Counted from the stretch's first letter, positions 1 to 9,438 are shown. The stretch is DNA of 64,000 nucleotides from Sphingomonas kyeonggiensis (GCF_014204495.1 NZ_JACHLN010000001.1:682001-746000); one strand, 5' to 3'. A program made the numbers and translations. Notes: a model not told the origin generated them from the sequence alone.

Positions 1-1
1 C

Positions 2-508
2 ATGTCCCGTTTCAACCAGCGTTTCCTCGCCGGGCTCGACGCCGCGGCCGACCGCACCGGCGTGCCCGCTCTCGCCATGGGAGAAGTCCGCCGCAGGCAT
101 CTGCGCTGGCTGCCGATTGTCGCGCTGGCGCTGGCGATCGGCGGCTGGATCTGGGGGATGGCCGCGCCACAAATGGTGCATTTCGCCTATGCCGTGATGT
201 CGCTCGGCTTCGCGATCGGCGCGTTCCTGCCGATCTTCGGGCCGATCAAGCCCTGGGGCGCGGCGAAGCTGGTCGACGAGTATGACCGGCAGGTGCGGCT
301 GCGGGCGTTCCTCTACGGCTATGCCAGCGTGACCTTCACGGCCTATGCCGGCATCTGGCTGCTGGTCGGGCTCGCGCTGCTCGACCGCTGGACGACGCTC
401 GACTTGATCAACCAGATGCGGAACTTCGCACACCTGCTTTTCGTGCTCTACCTCGCGGTGCCGACGCTGCAGGCGAGCTGGGCGACGCAGCCGGTGGAAG
501 AAGACTAG
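2..508 (+). CDS. Four-helix membrane protein, function unknown
   Basis: 168 residues starting at the ATG at the window edge. Four hydrophobic stretches at about residues 36-55, 58-82, 102-127 and 143-160 point to an inner-membrane protein with a basic N-terminal tail (RRRHLR just before the first helix). The end is polar and acidic. I recognise no family motif. The window starts one base upstream, so no upstream context or RBS can be read and a longer N-terminus cannot be excluded. A type I palindromic repeat follows 22 bases after the stop and probably separates it from the convergent nudC. Confidence 0.75.
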   Translation: MSRFNQRFLAGLDAAADRTGVPALAMGEVRRRHLRWLPIVALALAIGGWIWGMAAPQMVHFAYAVMSLGFAIGAFLPIFGPIKPWGAAKLVDEYDRQVRLRAFLYGYASVTFTAYAGIWLLVGLALLDRWTTLDLINQMRNFAHLLFVLYLAVPTLQASWATQPVEED

Positions 509-530
509 GCGGGGGCAACCGGGACACCCT

Positions 531-610
531 GTTCCCCGGCGAAGGCCGGGGCCCGGGGTAACAGAGCGATTCGGCGGAGAAACCCTGGGCCCCGGCCTTC
601 GCCGGGGAGC
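531..610. repeat. Type I intergenic palindrome, copy 1
   Basis: Imperfect palindrome between convergent genes. The left arm GTTCCCCGGCGAAGGCCGGG and the right arm CCCGGCCTTCGCCGGGGAGC are each hairpins and also pair with each other. The core carries GGCGGAGAAACCCTGGG, shared with the copies at 11451 and 51388. It can fold as one long cruciform or as two hairpins (BIME-like). Confidence 0.85.
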
Positions 611-643
611 AGTTAAGCAGCTGAACCAGACGGTTTCGTCCGA

Positions 644-1516
644 TTAGGCCCCCTCGACCCAGGCCGTCAGCAGGGTGTGTGCAATGGCATAGGGCGGCGG
701 TGCGACGAACGGGGCGTCCGGATCGCGGGCGAGCGCCCTGCGCACATCTTCGCGACTGAACCAGTCCGCATGCTCGAGTTCGTGGACATCGATCCGGATG
801 TCGTCGTTCAGCGCTTCGCCGATACAGGCGACCATCAGCGAGGCCGGGAAGGGCCAGGGCTGGCTGGCGACATAGCGGACCGCGCCGATGCGGACGCCCG
901 ATTCCTCGCAGGTCTCGCGCCGCACCGCCTCGTCGATCGATTCGCCGACTTCGAGGAAGCCCGCGAGCGCCGAGTAGCGGCCCGGCGGCCAGCTCGGCTG
1001 GCGGCCGAGCAGCGCCATGTCGCCGCGCTCGGCGAGCATGATGACCACCGGCTCGACCCGGGGGAAATGCTCGGCGCCGCAATGGGGGCAGCTCCGCCCC
1101 CAGCCGGCATGCGACACCGAAGTGTGCGTGCCGCAATTTCCGCAGAAGCGGTTGCGGCCATGCCAGAAGACCAGCCCGCGCGCCGACGCGTAATTGGCGG
1201 CATCGGCCGGCGCGAAGCGATCGAGCATCGCGAACAAGGCCGGCGAGCGGCCCATCGGCACCGGCATCCCCTCCGGCAAGGTCGAGACGAAGCGCGGCTC
1301 GCCCGCCTCGAAGCCGAGGAAGAGCAGCTCGCCCTGCGCCTCGGCGAGGCTGGTCCAGGTCAGGTGGCCGTCTTCATCCAGCACCGGATCGAGCCCGTCG
1401 AGCACCAGCAGGCGCGCGTGCGGATCGGCCAGCGCGGTGGCGAGCAGCTCGGGATCGTGGCGAACCCGGTCGGCACGATCGAGCGTGCCGCCAGTGAAAC
1501 CTGGGGTGAGCGTCAC
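644..1516 (-). CDS. nudC: NAD+/NADH pyrophosphatase NudC
   Basis: 290 residues. NudC hydrolyses NAD(H) to NMN(H) and AMP and can remove NAD caps from RNA. A zinc ribbon is formed by Cys125, Cys128, Cys143 and Cys146. The Nudix box follows at 186-208 (GFLEVGESIDEAVRRETCEE), and the NudC-specific SQPWPFP motif lies just after it, which separates it from other Nudix hydrolases. Length fits the family. It starts with GTG overlapping the stop of the upstream serine hydrolase by 4 bases (GTGA), so it is probably translationally coupled as the last gene of mutY, hydrolase, nudC. Confidence 0.95.
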   Translation of the reverse strand: MTLTPGFTGGTLDRADRVRHDPELLATALADPHARLLVLDGLDPVLDEDGHLTWTSLAEAQGELLFLGFEAGEPRFVSTLPEGMPVPMGRSPALFAMLDRFAPADAANYASARGLVFWHGRNRFCGNCGTHTSVSHAGWGRSCPHCGAEHFPRVEPVVIMLAERGDMALLGRQPSWPPGRYSALAGFLEVGESIDEAVRRETCEESGVRIGAVRYVASQPWPFPASLMVACIGEALNDDIRIDVHELEHADWFSREDVRRALARDPDAPFVAPPPYAIAHTLLTAWVEGA

Positions 1517-2856
1517 TTGGTTCGAATCACCTTGGCGAGGTCGGCGTACACAGCCTTGGAGACTGCGCGCTTGAGCTCGGTGTCGCCGAACAGGTTGATC
1601 ATCGCGACGACATCGATCTTGTGGACCGGATCGACCCAGGCGATCGTGCCGGCGGCGCCGCCCCAGCCGAACGTGCCCTTGCCCGGACCGCCCGGCACGT
1701 CGGCGAGATAGACCGAGCCGCCCGCGCCGAAGCCAAGCGGCGCGCCGGTATCGCTGGTCATGTCGTTGAGCAGCGAAGTGTCGGTGCCGGCCGGCAGCAG
1801 GTTCGACATGGCGAGGACCACTGTCTCGGGCTTGAGGAGGCGGACGCCGTCGAGCCAGCCCTTGTTTCGCAGCATGCGCAGGAACCGCCCATAGTCATGC
1901 GCCGACATGACCAGGCCGGCGCCGCCATAGGGAAATTCCGGCTTCTGCAGATAGACCGAGCCGACCGCCGGATCGGCCGGGACGCGGGTGGAGCCCATGA
2001 AGACATAGTTGGTGGCGAAATTGCCGACCTTGTCCGCCGGCACCGTCCAGTAGCTCTGCTCCATCTTGAGCGGCTTGAAGATGCGCGTGTTGACGAACTG
2101 ATCGAAGGGCATGCCGCCGGCAACCTCGATCACCCGGCCGAGGATATCGAGGCCGATCGAATAGCTCCACTTGGCGCCCGGCTCGGCAATCAGCGGCAGC
2201 GAGGCAGTGCGGTTGGCGAACTCCTCCAGGCTGCCCGGGCGGGCGGCCGCCATCTGGACTTCCATCTGGGCGTTCACCTGGGCCGGGTTGATGCCGAGCT
2301 TGTTATACTCGTCGAGCAGGGGGCCCTTGGTGATGATGTTGTAGCCGAGACCCGCGGTGTGGGTGAGCAGGTTGCGCACCGTGATCGGCTTCGTGGCGGG
2401 GCGGCTGGTCAGGTCCTTGGACGGATCGACCAGCACCTTCATGTTCTTGAACGCCGGAATGAAGTCGCTGATCGGCTGGTCGAGCCCCAGCTTGCCTTCC
2501 TCGATCAGGATCATCGCGGCGATGCCGGTGATCGGCTTGGTCATCGAATAGACGCGCCACAGGCTTTCATCGTCCGCCCGGTGCGCAGTCGGCGCATCGG
2601 CAACGCGCCCGTGGTTCGCCGTCGTGATGGTGTTGTACGCATCGGCATGGCCGACCTGAATGACGATGCCGGGAACCTTGCCCTCGGCGACGTAGCGCTT
2701 CGCCAGCGCCATCTGCGCATCGGCGCCGGGCATGTCGGCAGGCATCCGAATCTCGGTAGTCTGCACTGGCTGCACCGGCGGCTTCGGCTTGGTCTGCGCG
2801 AAGGCGGGAGCCGCCAGCATTGCCAGGCCGAAGCCGAACCCGATCACTGCGCGCAT
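1513..2856 (-). CDS. Serine beta-lactamase-like hydrolase, exported
   Basis: 447 residues of the class C beta-lactamase / DD-peptidase / esterase fold. A signal peptide covers residues 1-20 (AAPAFA end). The catalytic SxxK is S104-M-T-K107 and the YxN-equivalent tyrosine is Y232 (YSI), followed by a late WGG segment. The third residue of the Y motif is not Asn, so an esterase or peptidase role is as likely as beta-lactam hydrolysis. The ATG lies inside the end of mutY (13-base overlap), which is why I start here: upstream in-frame sequence is only antisense-like read-through of mutY. The substrate cannot be told from sequence. Confidence 0.85.
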   Translation of the reverse strand: MRAVIGFGFGLAMLAAPAFAQTKPKPPVQPVQTTEIRMPADMPGADAQMALAKRYVAEGKVPGIVIQVGHADAYNTITTANHGRVADAPTAHRADDESLWRVYSMTKPITGIAAMILIEEGKLGLDQPISDFIPAFKNMKVLVDPSKDLTSRPATKPITVRNLLTHTAGLGYNIITKGPLLDEYNKLGINPAQVNAQMEVQMAAARPGSLEEFANRTASLPLIAEPGAKWSYSIGLDILGRVIEVAGGMPFDQFVNTRIFKPLKMEQSYWTVPADKVGNFATNYVFMGSTRVPADPAVGSVYLQKPEFPYGGAGLVMSAHDYGRFLRMLRNKGWLDGVRLLKPETVVLAMSNLLPAGTDTSLLNDMTSDTGAPLGFGAGGSVYLADVPGGPGKGTFGWGGAAGTIAWVDPVHKIDVVAMINLFGDTELKRAVSKAVYADLAKVIRTK

Positions 2857-3914
2857 AATCGTCTCCTGAATGTCCGTGCCGCCTTGGCGAATACGGTGGG
2901 CAGGCCGGCCGATTCGAGATCGGCGACCGGCCACCATTCGCCGGGCAGCGCGGCGCCTGCATGCGCTGCGATTGTTGCAGCCGCAAGAGCGACGTCGAGG
3001 TTGAAATGGGTGAAGCCGTGGCTGACCTGCTCGTCCAGCAACTGCCATCCGGCGGCGGCGGGGGCGCCTTCCAGCCTGGGCGGCGAATCGGCCCAGGGAC
3101 CGGTGGGCAGTGCGCGCATGCCGCCGAGCAGCCCCTTGTCCGGGCGGCGGACGAGCAGCACCCGGCCATCGCGCTCGAGCCAGAACATCGTGCCGTGGCG
3201 CTGGGGCTTGGGTGGTTTCGCGCTCTTGATGGGGAAGCGCTCGGGCGTGCCGCCCGCGAAGCCGGCGCAATGCGCGCGCAACGGGCAGAGCAGGCATTTG
3301 GGCGACCGCGCGGTGCAGATGCCGCTGCCCAGATCCATCATCGCCTGGGCGAAATCGCCCGAACGCAGCTCCGGGGTGATCGTGTCGGTAAGCGCGTAGA
3401 TCCGGGCCTTGGCGCCGGGCAGCGCTTCCTCGAGAGCGAACAGCCGCGAGACGACGCGCTCGACATTGGCGTCGACCACCACCGCGCGCCGGCCAAAGGC
3501 GATCGCGGCGATCGCGGCGGCGGTATAGCCGCCGACACCGGGCAGCTCGCGCAGGCCGGCTTCGGTGTCCGGGAACTCCCCGCGCCGGGCCACTTCGCGG
3601 GCACAGGCGAGCAGGTTGCGGGCGCGGGCATAATAGCCGAGGCCCGCCCAGGCGGCCATCAGGTCGGCATCCTCGCTGGCGGCGAGCGCCTCCACCGTCG
3701 GCCAGGCGCGCGTGAACTTGTCGAAATAGGGGATGACGCTGGCGACCTGGGTCTGCTGGAGCATCACTTCGGACAGCCAGACGCGATAGGGATCGGGCGC
3801 ATTGCTGCCGGGCCGCGCGCGCCAGGGCAGGTCGCGGGCGTTATGGTCGTACCAATGGAGCAGCGCAGGGGCGATGGCGAGGGGAACGATTGTACGGGGG
3901 GCGTTGTCGGGCAC
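2844..3914 (-). CDS. mutY: A/G-specific adenine DNA glycosylase MutY
   Basis: 356 residues. MutY removes adenine mispaired with 8-oxoguanine. Visible are the catalytic Glu49 (SEVMLQQTQV), a helix-hairpin-helix LPGVGGYTAAAIAAIAFGR at about 124-142, the catalytic Asp148 in VVVDANVERV, and the 4Fe-4S ligands Cys200, Cys207, Cys210 and Cys216 in the exact C-x6-C-x2-C-x5-C spacing. A C-terminal Nudix-like 8-oxoG recognition domain follows from about residue 240. The start is GTG, 27 bases from the divergent dciA start, so the two promoters must be compact or overlapping. It is the first gene of a three-gene operon ending in nudC. Confidence 0.96.
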   Translation of the reverse strand: MPDNAPRTIVPLAIAPALLHWYDHNARDLPWRARPGSNAPDPYRVWLSEVMLQQTQVASVIPYFDKFTRAWPTVEALAASEDADLMAAWAGLGYYARARNLLACAREVARRGEFPDTEAGLRELPGVGGYTAAAIAAIAFGRRAVVVDANVERVVSRLFALEEALPGAKARIYALTDTITPELRSGDFAQAMMDLGSGICTARSPKCLLCPLRAHCAGFAGGTPERFPIKSAKPPKPQRHGTMFWLERDGRVLLVRRPDKGLLGGMRALPTGPWADSPPRLEGAPAAAGWQLLDEQVSHGFTHFNLDVALAAATIAAHAGAALPGEWWPVADLESAGLPTVFAKAARTFRRRLCAQ

Positions 3915-3941
3915 AGGGCCCTATGGCATGGGTTGGCGGAA

Positions 3942-4475
3942 ATGACGAAGCCCCCCCGCGCCACGACCCGCCAGCCGAAGCCCGAGCCGCAGCGCGCGCT
4001 GCGCGCCCGCTCGGTCTCCGAGCTGCTGCCCGATGTCGGCGCGGCCAGCTTCCGCAAGTTCGGCTTCATCCAGCATTCGATCGTCAGCCGCTGGGGCGAG
4101 ATCGTCGGCGAGCGCTATGCCCGGGTGTCGATCCCCGAATCGATCAAGTTCCCCCAGGGCAAGCGCGAGCAGGGCGTGCTGAGCCTGATCGTCTCGGGTG
4201 CCTTCGCGCCGACGATGCAGCATGTCGCGCCCGAGATCATGGACCGGGTGAACCGCTTCTTCGGCTATCCGGCGGTGGCGAAGATCGCGATCCGCCACGG
4301 ACAGGTGAAGGCGCCGGCCAAGGCCGCGCCGCCGCCCAGCCTCAAGCCGCTGAGCGAAGCGATGGGCGAGAGCCTGCGCGGGATCGTCGACCCTGAACTC
4401 AAGGCCGTGCTCGAAGCGCTGGCCGCCGGTGTCGCCGCGAGCGACGAGAAGCCCAAGATCGGCCGGATCGACTGA
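3942..4475 (+). CDS. DciA/DUF721 family protein
   Basis: 177 residues with a DUF721 domain from about residue 24 to 115 (FRKFGFIQHSIV, W-G-E-I-V-G). Family knowledge: DciA proteins load the replicative helicase DnaB in bacteria without DnaC, using this domain. The N-terminal tail is basic and Pro-rich and the C-terminal part is low-complexity. The ATG at 3942 is the first in frame after the mutY divergence point. Its stop overlaps the next ATG by one base (TGATG), so it heads a probable operon with two thioredoxin-like genes and smc. That puts replication, thiol redox and chromosome structure genes on one transcript. Confidence 0.8.
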   Translation: MTKPPRATTRQPKPEPQRALRARSVSELLPDVGAASFRKFGFIQHSIVSRWGEIVGERYARVSIPESIKFPQGKREQGVLSLIVSGAFAPTMQHVAPEIMDRVNRFFGYPAVAKIAIRHGQVKAPAKAAPPPSLKPLSEAMGESLRGIVDPELKAVLEALAAGVAASDEKPKIGRID

Positions 4476-5224
4476 TGCGTATTCTGATGATGACTGCCGG
4501 CGCGGTTGCGCTTGCCCTGGTTGGCGGCGCTTCGGCGCAGCAGGCGCGCAAGCCGGCGGCGAAGCCCGCGGCCAGGCCCGCTGCCAAGCCCGCTGGTGCG
4601 CCGAACTGGACCGCGACCGTCGCGATCACGCCGGAGGGCGGCTTCCGCCAGGGCAATCCGAATGCGCCGGTGAAGCTGGTCGAATATGGCTCGCGCGGAT
4701 GCCCGACCTGCGGGCGCTTCGCCGCCGACGGGGTGCCGCCGCTGCGCAGCGACTTCATCGCCACCGGCAAGGTGAGCTATGAATATCGCGATTACCTGAT
4801 CCACGGCGCGCCCGACCTGGCGATGGCGCTGGTCAACCAGTGCGTGCCGACCGCGCGCTTCTTCCCGGTGCTCGACGCGATCTACGCCAACCAGAAGCTG
4901 TTCGATGACCGGCTGCACAAGCTGGTCGACGGCCAGCCCAAGCAGGTCGAGGCATGGCAGAAGCTGCCCCCGGGCCAGATGGCGACCAAATTCGCCGAGG
5001 CGATGGGGCTGATCGCCTTCATGAAGACTCAGGGGCTGCCCGAGGCCAGGACGCGCCAGTGCCTGGCCGATCCGAAGCTGATCGGGCGGATCGCCAAGAC
5101 CAATGCGGACGCGGTCAACGTCTATCAGGTGGACAGCACGCCCAGTTTCATCATCAATGGGCGCAAGCTGCGCGCCTTCACCTGGGACAGATTGCTGCCC
5201 GAGCTGTGGGCCAATGGCGCCTGA
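4475..5224 (+). CDS. DsbA-family thioredoxin-fold protein 1
   Basis: 249 residues. A signal peptide (about 1-21, GASAQQ) is followed by an Ala/Lys/Pro linker. The active site is Cys76-Pro-Thr-Cys79 in YGSRGCPTCG and the cis-Pro loop is STPSF near the end. This is the DsbA/BdbD class of periplasmic thiol oxidoreductases; the helical insertion between the two halves fits. The conserved flank LVEYGSR and the RQGNP motif are shared with the next gene, so the two are tandem paralogs. Whether it oxidises, isomerises or reduces cannot be read from sequence. Confidence 0.85.
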   Translation: MRILMMTAGAVALALVGGASAQQARKPAAKPAARPAAKPAGAPNWTATVAITPEGGFRQGNPNAPVKLVEYGSRGCPTCGRFAADGVPPLRSDFIATGKVSYEYRDYLIHGAPDLAMALVNQCVPTARFFPVLDAIYANQKLFDDRLHKLVDGQPKQVEAWQKLPPGQMATKFAEAMGLIAFMKTQGLPEARTRQCLADPKLIGRIAKTNADAVNVYQVDSTPSFIINGRKLRAFTWDRLLPELWANGA

Positions 5225-5255
5225 TCGAATCGAATACCCTGGAGAAAGCAGAGCT

Positions 5256-6008
5256 ATGCGTATCAAATTCGCCCTGATCCCGGTGCTGGCGCTGGCCGGC
5301 CTGCTCGCGGCCTGCGGCGGCGGCGGCGAGGGCAACGTCACCGCTTCGGCCCCGGTGAAGGCGGTGACCGCGCCGGCGGGCAAGGCCTGGACCGACGTGA
5401 TCGTGAAGACCACCGATGGCGGCTATCGCCAGGGCAATCCCGACGCGCCGATCAAGCTGGTCGAATATGGCTCGCGCAACTGCCCCTATTGCGGGCTGTT
5501 CGGCCGCACCGCGCCCGAGCCGCTGCGCAAGAACTATATCGCCACCGGCAAGGTCAGCTGGGAATTCCGCGACTTCCTGATCCACGGCGCGCCCGATCTC
5601 GCCGCGGCTCTGCTCAACCAGTGCGTGCCCGACGAGAGCTTCTTCCCGGTGCTCGACAAGTTCTTCGAGAACCAGGACACGTTCCTGAGCCGCACCGAGC
5701 AGCTGGTGAAGACCCAGCCGCAGCTGATCCAGCAGCTCCAGCAGATGCCGCCGCCCCAGGCCGCGGTCGCCTTTGCCGAGCAGCTCGGCATGATCGACTT
5801 CATGAAGCAGTACGGCGTGCCCGAAGCCAAGGCGCGCCAGTGCCTGGGCGACCAGAAGAAGATCGACGAGATCGCCAAGGTCAATGCCGACGGCGCGACC
5901 GTCTATGGCGTGACCGGCACCCCGAGCTTCTTCATCAACGGCAAGAAGGTCGAGGCCGGCAGCTGGGAGCAGCTCGAGCCGCTGCTCAAGGCAGCCGGCG
6001 CGCGCTGA
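5256..6008 (+). CDS. DsbA-family thioredoxin-fold lipoprotein 2
   Basis: 250 residues. The lipobox is LLAAC with Cys20 as the lipidation site, so it is membrane-anchored, unlike its tandem paralog. The active site is Cys76-Pro-Tyr-Cys79 (NCPYCG) and the cis-Pro loop is GTPSF. A Gln-rich stretch near 150-170 is part of the helical insert. A good RBS (GGAGAAAGC) lies 6-14 bases upstream of the ATG. The active-site dipeptide differs from paralog 1 (PY versus PT), which usually changes redox potential, so the pair may divide labour. smc begins 22 bases after its stop. Confidence 0.85.
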   Translation: MRIKFALIPVLALAGLLAACGGGGEGNVTASAPVKAVTAPAGKAWTDVIVKTTDGGYRQGNPDAPIKLVEYGSRNCPYCGLFGRTAPEPLRKNYIATGKVSWEFRDFLIHGAPDLAAALLNQCVPDESFFPVLDKFFENQDTFLSRTEQLVKTQPQLIQQLQQMPPPQAAVAFAEQLGMIDFMKQYGVPEAKARQCLGDQKKIDEIAKVNADGATVYGVTGTPSFFINGKKVEAGSWEQLEPLLKAAGAR

Positions 6009-6030
6009 CGCCTAGGGGGCGGGGGACGCC

Positions 6031-9000
6031 GTGCAGATCAAGCGGCTGCGGCTGACAGGCTTCAAGAGCTTCGTCGACCCGGCCGATCTGCGCATCGAGC
6101 CGGGGCTGACGGGGATCGTCGGCCCCAATGGCTGCGGCAAGTCCAACCTGCTCGAGGCCCTGCGCTGGGTGATGGGCGAGACCAGCGCGAAATCGATGCG
6201 CGGCGCCGGCATGGAAGACGTGATCTTCGCCGGCACCGCCACCCGCCCCTCGCGCGACTTCGCCGAGGTTACCATCCAGGCCGACCAGGTCGGCAGCGAC
6301 GACGAGCTGGAAGTCGTCCGCCGTATCGAGCGCGGCGCGGGCTCGGCCTACCGGATCAACGGGCGCGACGTGCGCGCCAAGGACGTGGCGCTGCTGTTCG
6401 CCGATTCGGCGACGGGCGCGCATTCGCCGGCGCTGGTCAGCCAGGGGCGGATCGGCGCGATCATCCAGGCCAAACCGGGCGAGCGCCGCGCGATGCTGGA
6501 AGAGGCCGCGGGCATCGCCGGCCTGCATGTGCGCCGCAAGGACGCCGAGCAGCGGCTGCGCGCGACCGAGGCGAACCTCACCCGGCTCGACGAGGTCATC
6601 GGCGACCAGGAGACGCGCGCCGCGCAATTGAAGCGCCAGGCGCGCCAGGCCGAGCGCTACCGCGAGCTCTCCGACCGGATCCGCGTCGCCGAGGCGCGGA
6701 TGATCTTCGCCCGCTGGCGCGACGCGGCCGTGGCGGCGGACGCGGCCAAGAAGGAAGCGAGCGCGGCCGAGACGCTGGTCGCCGAGCGGACCAGGGCGCA
6801 TGATTCGGCGGTGGCGGTGCAGCTGGAGGCGGCGGAGAAGCTCGCCACGCTGCGCGCCGAAGCGCTGGCCGTGCGCGACAAGGCGACCGAGGCGATGCAC
6901 GGGCTCGCGACGCTGCGCTCGGACAAGGCGGCGGTCGAGCGGCGGATCGCCGAGGTGCAGGATTCGGTGCGGCGGCTCGAGGAGGATCGCGGCCGCGAAG
7001 GCGCGCTCGCCAGGGACGCCGCCGAGGCGCTGGCCCGGCTCGACGAGGAACTGAAGGCGCTCGACCGGCGGATCGCCGAGGCGACGGCGCGGATGCCGAA
7101 CCTCGATGCGGCGCTGGCGGATGCGGAGCGCGCGGCGCGCGATGCCGAAGTCGCGCTCGCCCAGGCACTGGCGGCGCAGGCGAGCGAGGCGGCCGAGGCG
7201 CGCGTCGCCGAAGCCGCTCTGGCGGCGGGGCGGACCCGGGTCGAGCGCTCGGAGCGCGACCGGGCGCGGATCGACGCGGAACTGAAGGCGCTGCCCGATC
7301 CCGAGCCCCTCCAGGCCGAGAAGGCACGCGCCGCCGAGGCACGGGCGCAGGCGCTCCGCCAGGCGGAAAGCGCGCGGACCGGGCTGGCGCGGGCCGATGC
7401 CGAGGAACGCAGCGCGATCGAGTCGCGCAACCATGCCCAGGCGAAGCGCGCCGGCGCGCATGCCGAACTGGCGCAGCTCGACAGCGAAGCCGCCGCGCTC
7501 GCCAAGGCGACCCGGCCTTCGGACAAGGACCGGCTGCTCGACAAGCTCAAGGTCGATGCCGGCTATGAGCGCGCGCTCGCGGCGGCGCTGGGCGACGATC
7601 TCGAAGCCGGGCTCGATACCAGCGCCGAGCGCTATTGGGCCGGTGCCGAGCCCCAGGCCGGCGATCCCGGCGCGCCTTCGGGCACCACGCCGCTCGGGCA
7701 GCATGTCCAGGCGCCGGCAGGATTGTCGCGGCGGCTGGCGCAGGTGCTGGTGGCCGAGAGCGATGACGGACAGAAGCTCGCCGTGGGGCAGCGACTGGTT
7801 ACGCTGGCGGGCGTGCTGCGGCGCTGGGACGGCTATGTCGCCAAGTCCGGGGGCGCCGCGGCCGCGGAGCGGCTGGTGCGGGTCAACCGGCTCGCCGCGA
7901 TCGAGAAGGCGCGGCCGGCGGCGGTCCGCGCGGTCGAGAGCGCCGATGCCGAGCTTACCCGGATCGAGGAGAATATCGCCGAGGCGCGGCGTGCGGCGGC
8001 GGATTGCAGGCGGGTGCTGGAGCATGCGGACAATGCAGGCCGCGAGGCGGGGCGCGCCGAGGACCGTGCCACCGCGCAGCTCGAACGGCTCGATTCGCAG
8101 CGCGCCGATCTCGACACGCGCATCCGCCGCGTCGCCGCCGAGCAGGACGAAGCGGCGACCGAGCTGAACCGCGCCGAGGCAGCCAAGGCGGCGCTGCCCG
8201 ACGGCACCGAGACGCGTGCCCGGGTGCAGGCGCTGTCGCTCGATGCCGAAGGCAAGCGTGCTGCCTCCGCGTCCGCCCGCGCCGAGCGCGGCACGCTGGA
8301 ACGCGAGATCTCGGCATCGCGCGAACGCCATGCCGCGGCGGGTGCCGAGGCGAAGAGCTGGAAATCGCGCGCCGGCGATGCGGCACGGCGCGCCAATGAA
8401 ATGGACAAGCGCGCGCTCCAGCTCGCCGAGGAAAGCGAAGCGCTGGCCGGCAAGCCCGCGGCACTCGAGGCGCAGCTCGCCGAGGCCGAGGCCGCGACCG
8501 AGAAGGCACGAACCGAGAGCGCCGTCGCCCAGGCCGCCGAACGCGACGCCGAGATCGCGGTGCGCGAGACCGAAGGCGCGGTGCGAGGCGCCAATGAAGT
8601 GCTGGCCCAGGCCCGCGAGCAGCGCGCCGGCGCAGTCGCCCGCGCCGAGAACCAGGAGATGCGCCGCATCGAGATGGGGCGGATTTCGGGCGAGCGATTC
8701 GAATGCCCGCCGCCACTCCTCCCCCAGAAAGCCGGTTTCGACGAAGCCACGGTGCGCACGCCCGAGGAAGAATCGACCGGCCATGAGAAACTCAACGCCG
8801 AGCGCGAGCGGATCGGACCGGTCAATCTGGTCGCCGAAACCGAGCTCGCCGAGCTCGAAGCCGCCTTCACCAGCAACGCCGCCGAGCGCGACGAGCTGCA
8901 CCAGGCGGTCAACCAGCTGCGCGGATCGATCGGGACCTTGAATCGTGAAGGCCGGCAACGATTGCTGGCGGCGTTCGAAGCGGTCGACCAGCATTTCCGC

Positions 9001-9438
9001 AGGCTGTTCTCGACGCTGTTCAACGGCGGTGCGGCGCATCTCGAACTGATCGATTCGGACGATCCGCTGGAAGCCGGGCTCGAGATCATGGCGCAGCCGC
9101 CGGGCAAGAAGCTCCAGTCGCTGACCCTGCTTTCGGGCGGCGAGCAGGCGCTGACGGCGGTCGCGCTGATCTTCGCGCTGTTCCTGACCAACCCGGCGCC
9201 GATCTGCGTGCTCGACGAAGTCGATGCGCCGCTCGACGACGCCAATATCGATCGATTCTGCGACCTGCTCGAGAAGATGACCGAGGAGACCGCGACCCGC
9301 TACCTGATCGTCACCCATAATGCGGCGACGATGAGCCGCATGCACCGGCTGTTCGGCGTGACCATGGTCGAGCGCGGGGTCAGCCGGCTGGTATCGGTGG
9401 ACCTGGGCGGGGCCGAGAGCCTGTTGGCGGCGGAATGA
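6031..9438 (+). CDS. smc: Chromosome segregation ATPase SMC
   Basis: 1135 residues, normal for alphaproteobacterial SMC. The N-terminal Walker A is GPNGCGKSNLLEALRW (31-46). Long Ala/Glu/Arg-rich coiled coils run from about 170 to 490 and 640 to 960, with a hinge between them. The C-terminal half of the ATPase carries the signature LLSGGEQAL (about 1034) and Walker B VLDEVDAPLDD (about 1065). The product organises and segregates chromosomes with ScpA/ScpB, which are not in this window. The start is GTG after a G-rich RBS. The stop overlaps the ATG of a microprotein (ATGA). Confidence 0.97.
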   Translation: MQIKRLRLTGFKSFVDPADLRIEPGLTGIVGPNGCGKSNLLEALRWVMGETSAKSMRGAGMEDVIFAGTATRPSRDFAEVTIQADQVGSDDELEVVRRIERGAGSAYRINGRDVRAKDVALLFADSATGAHSPALVSQGRIGAIIQAKPGERRAMLEEAAGIAGLHVRRKDAEQRLRATEANLTRLDEVIGDQETRAAQLKRQARQAERYRELSDRIRVAEARMIFARWRDAAVAADAAKKEASAAETLVAERTRAHDSAVAVQLEAAEKLATLRAEALAVRDKATEAMHGLATLRSDKAAVERRIAEVQDSVRRLEEDRGREGALARDAAEALARLDEELKALDRRIAEATARMPNLDAALADAERAARDAEVALAQALAAQASEAAEARVAEAALAAGRTRVERSERDRARIDAELKALPDPEPLQAEKARAAEARAQALRQAESARTGLARADAEERSAIESRNHAQAKRAGAHAELAQLDSEAAALAKATRPSDKDRLLDKLKVDAGYERALAAALGDDLEAGLDTSAERYWAGAEPQAGDPGAPSGTTPLGQHVQAPAGLSRRLAQVLVAESDDGQKLAVGQRLVTLAGVLRRWDGYVAKSGGAAAAERLVRVNRLAAIEKARPAAVRAVESADAELTRIEENIAEARRAAADCRRVLEHADNAGREAGRAEDRATAQLERLDSQRADLDTRIRRVAAEQDEAATELNRAEAAKAALPDGTETRARVQALSLDAEGKRAASASARAERGTLEREISASRERHAAAGAEAKSWKSRAGDAARRANEMDKRALQLAEESEALAGKPAALEAQLAEAEAATEKARTESAVAQAAERDAEIAVRETEGAVRGANEVLAQAREQRAGAVARAENQEMRRIEMGRISGERFECPPPLLPQKAGFDEATVRTPEEESTGHEKLNAERERIGPVNLVAETELAELEAAFTSNAAERDELHQAVNQLRGSIGTLNREGRQRLLAAFEAVDQHFRRLFSTLFNGGAAHLELIDSDDPLEAGLEIMAQPPGKKLQSLTLLSGGEQALTAVALIFALFLTNPAPICVLDEVDAPLDDANIDRFCDLLEKMTEETATRYLIVTHNAATMSRMHRLFGVTMVERGVSRLVSVDLGGAESLLAAE

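Noticed and set aside
531..610. Could the repeated palindromes be a CRISPR array?
   Set aside because: They are scattered singly between genes with no regular spacing, no spacers and no cas genes.
4525..4606. Low-complexity Ala/Lys/Pro segment as a separate repeat
   Set aside because: It is the linker between signal peptide and thioredoxin domain in the first DsbA-like protein.
5986..9345. Open frame of over 1,100 codons antisense to smc
   Set aside because: GC-rich codon bias leaves the opposite frame open; composition is Arg/Leu/Gly-rich without any domain, and smc is certain on the other strand.
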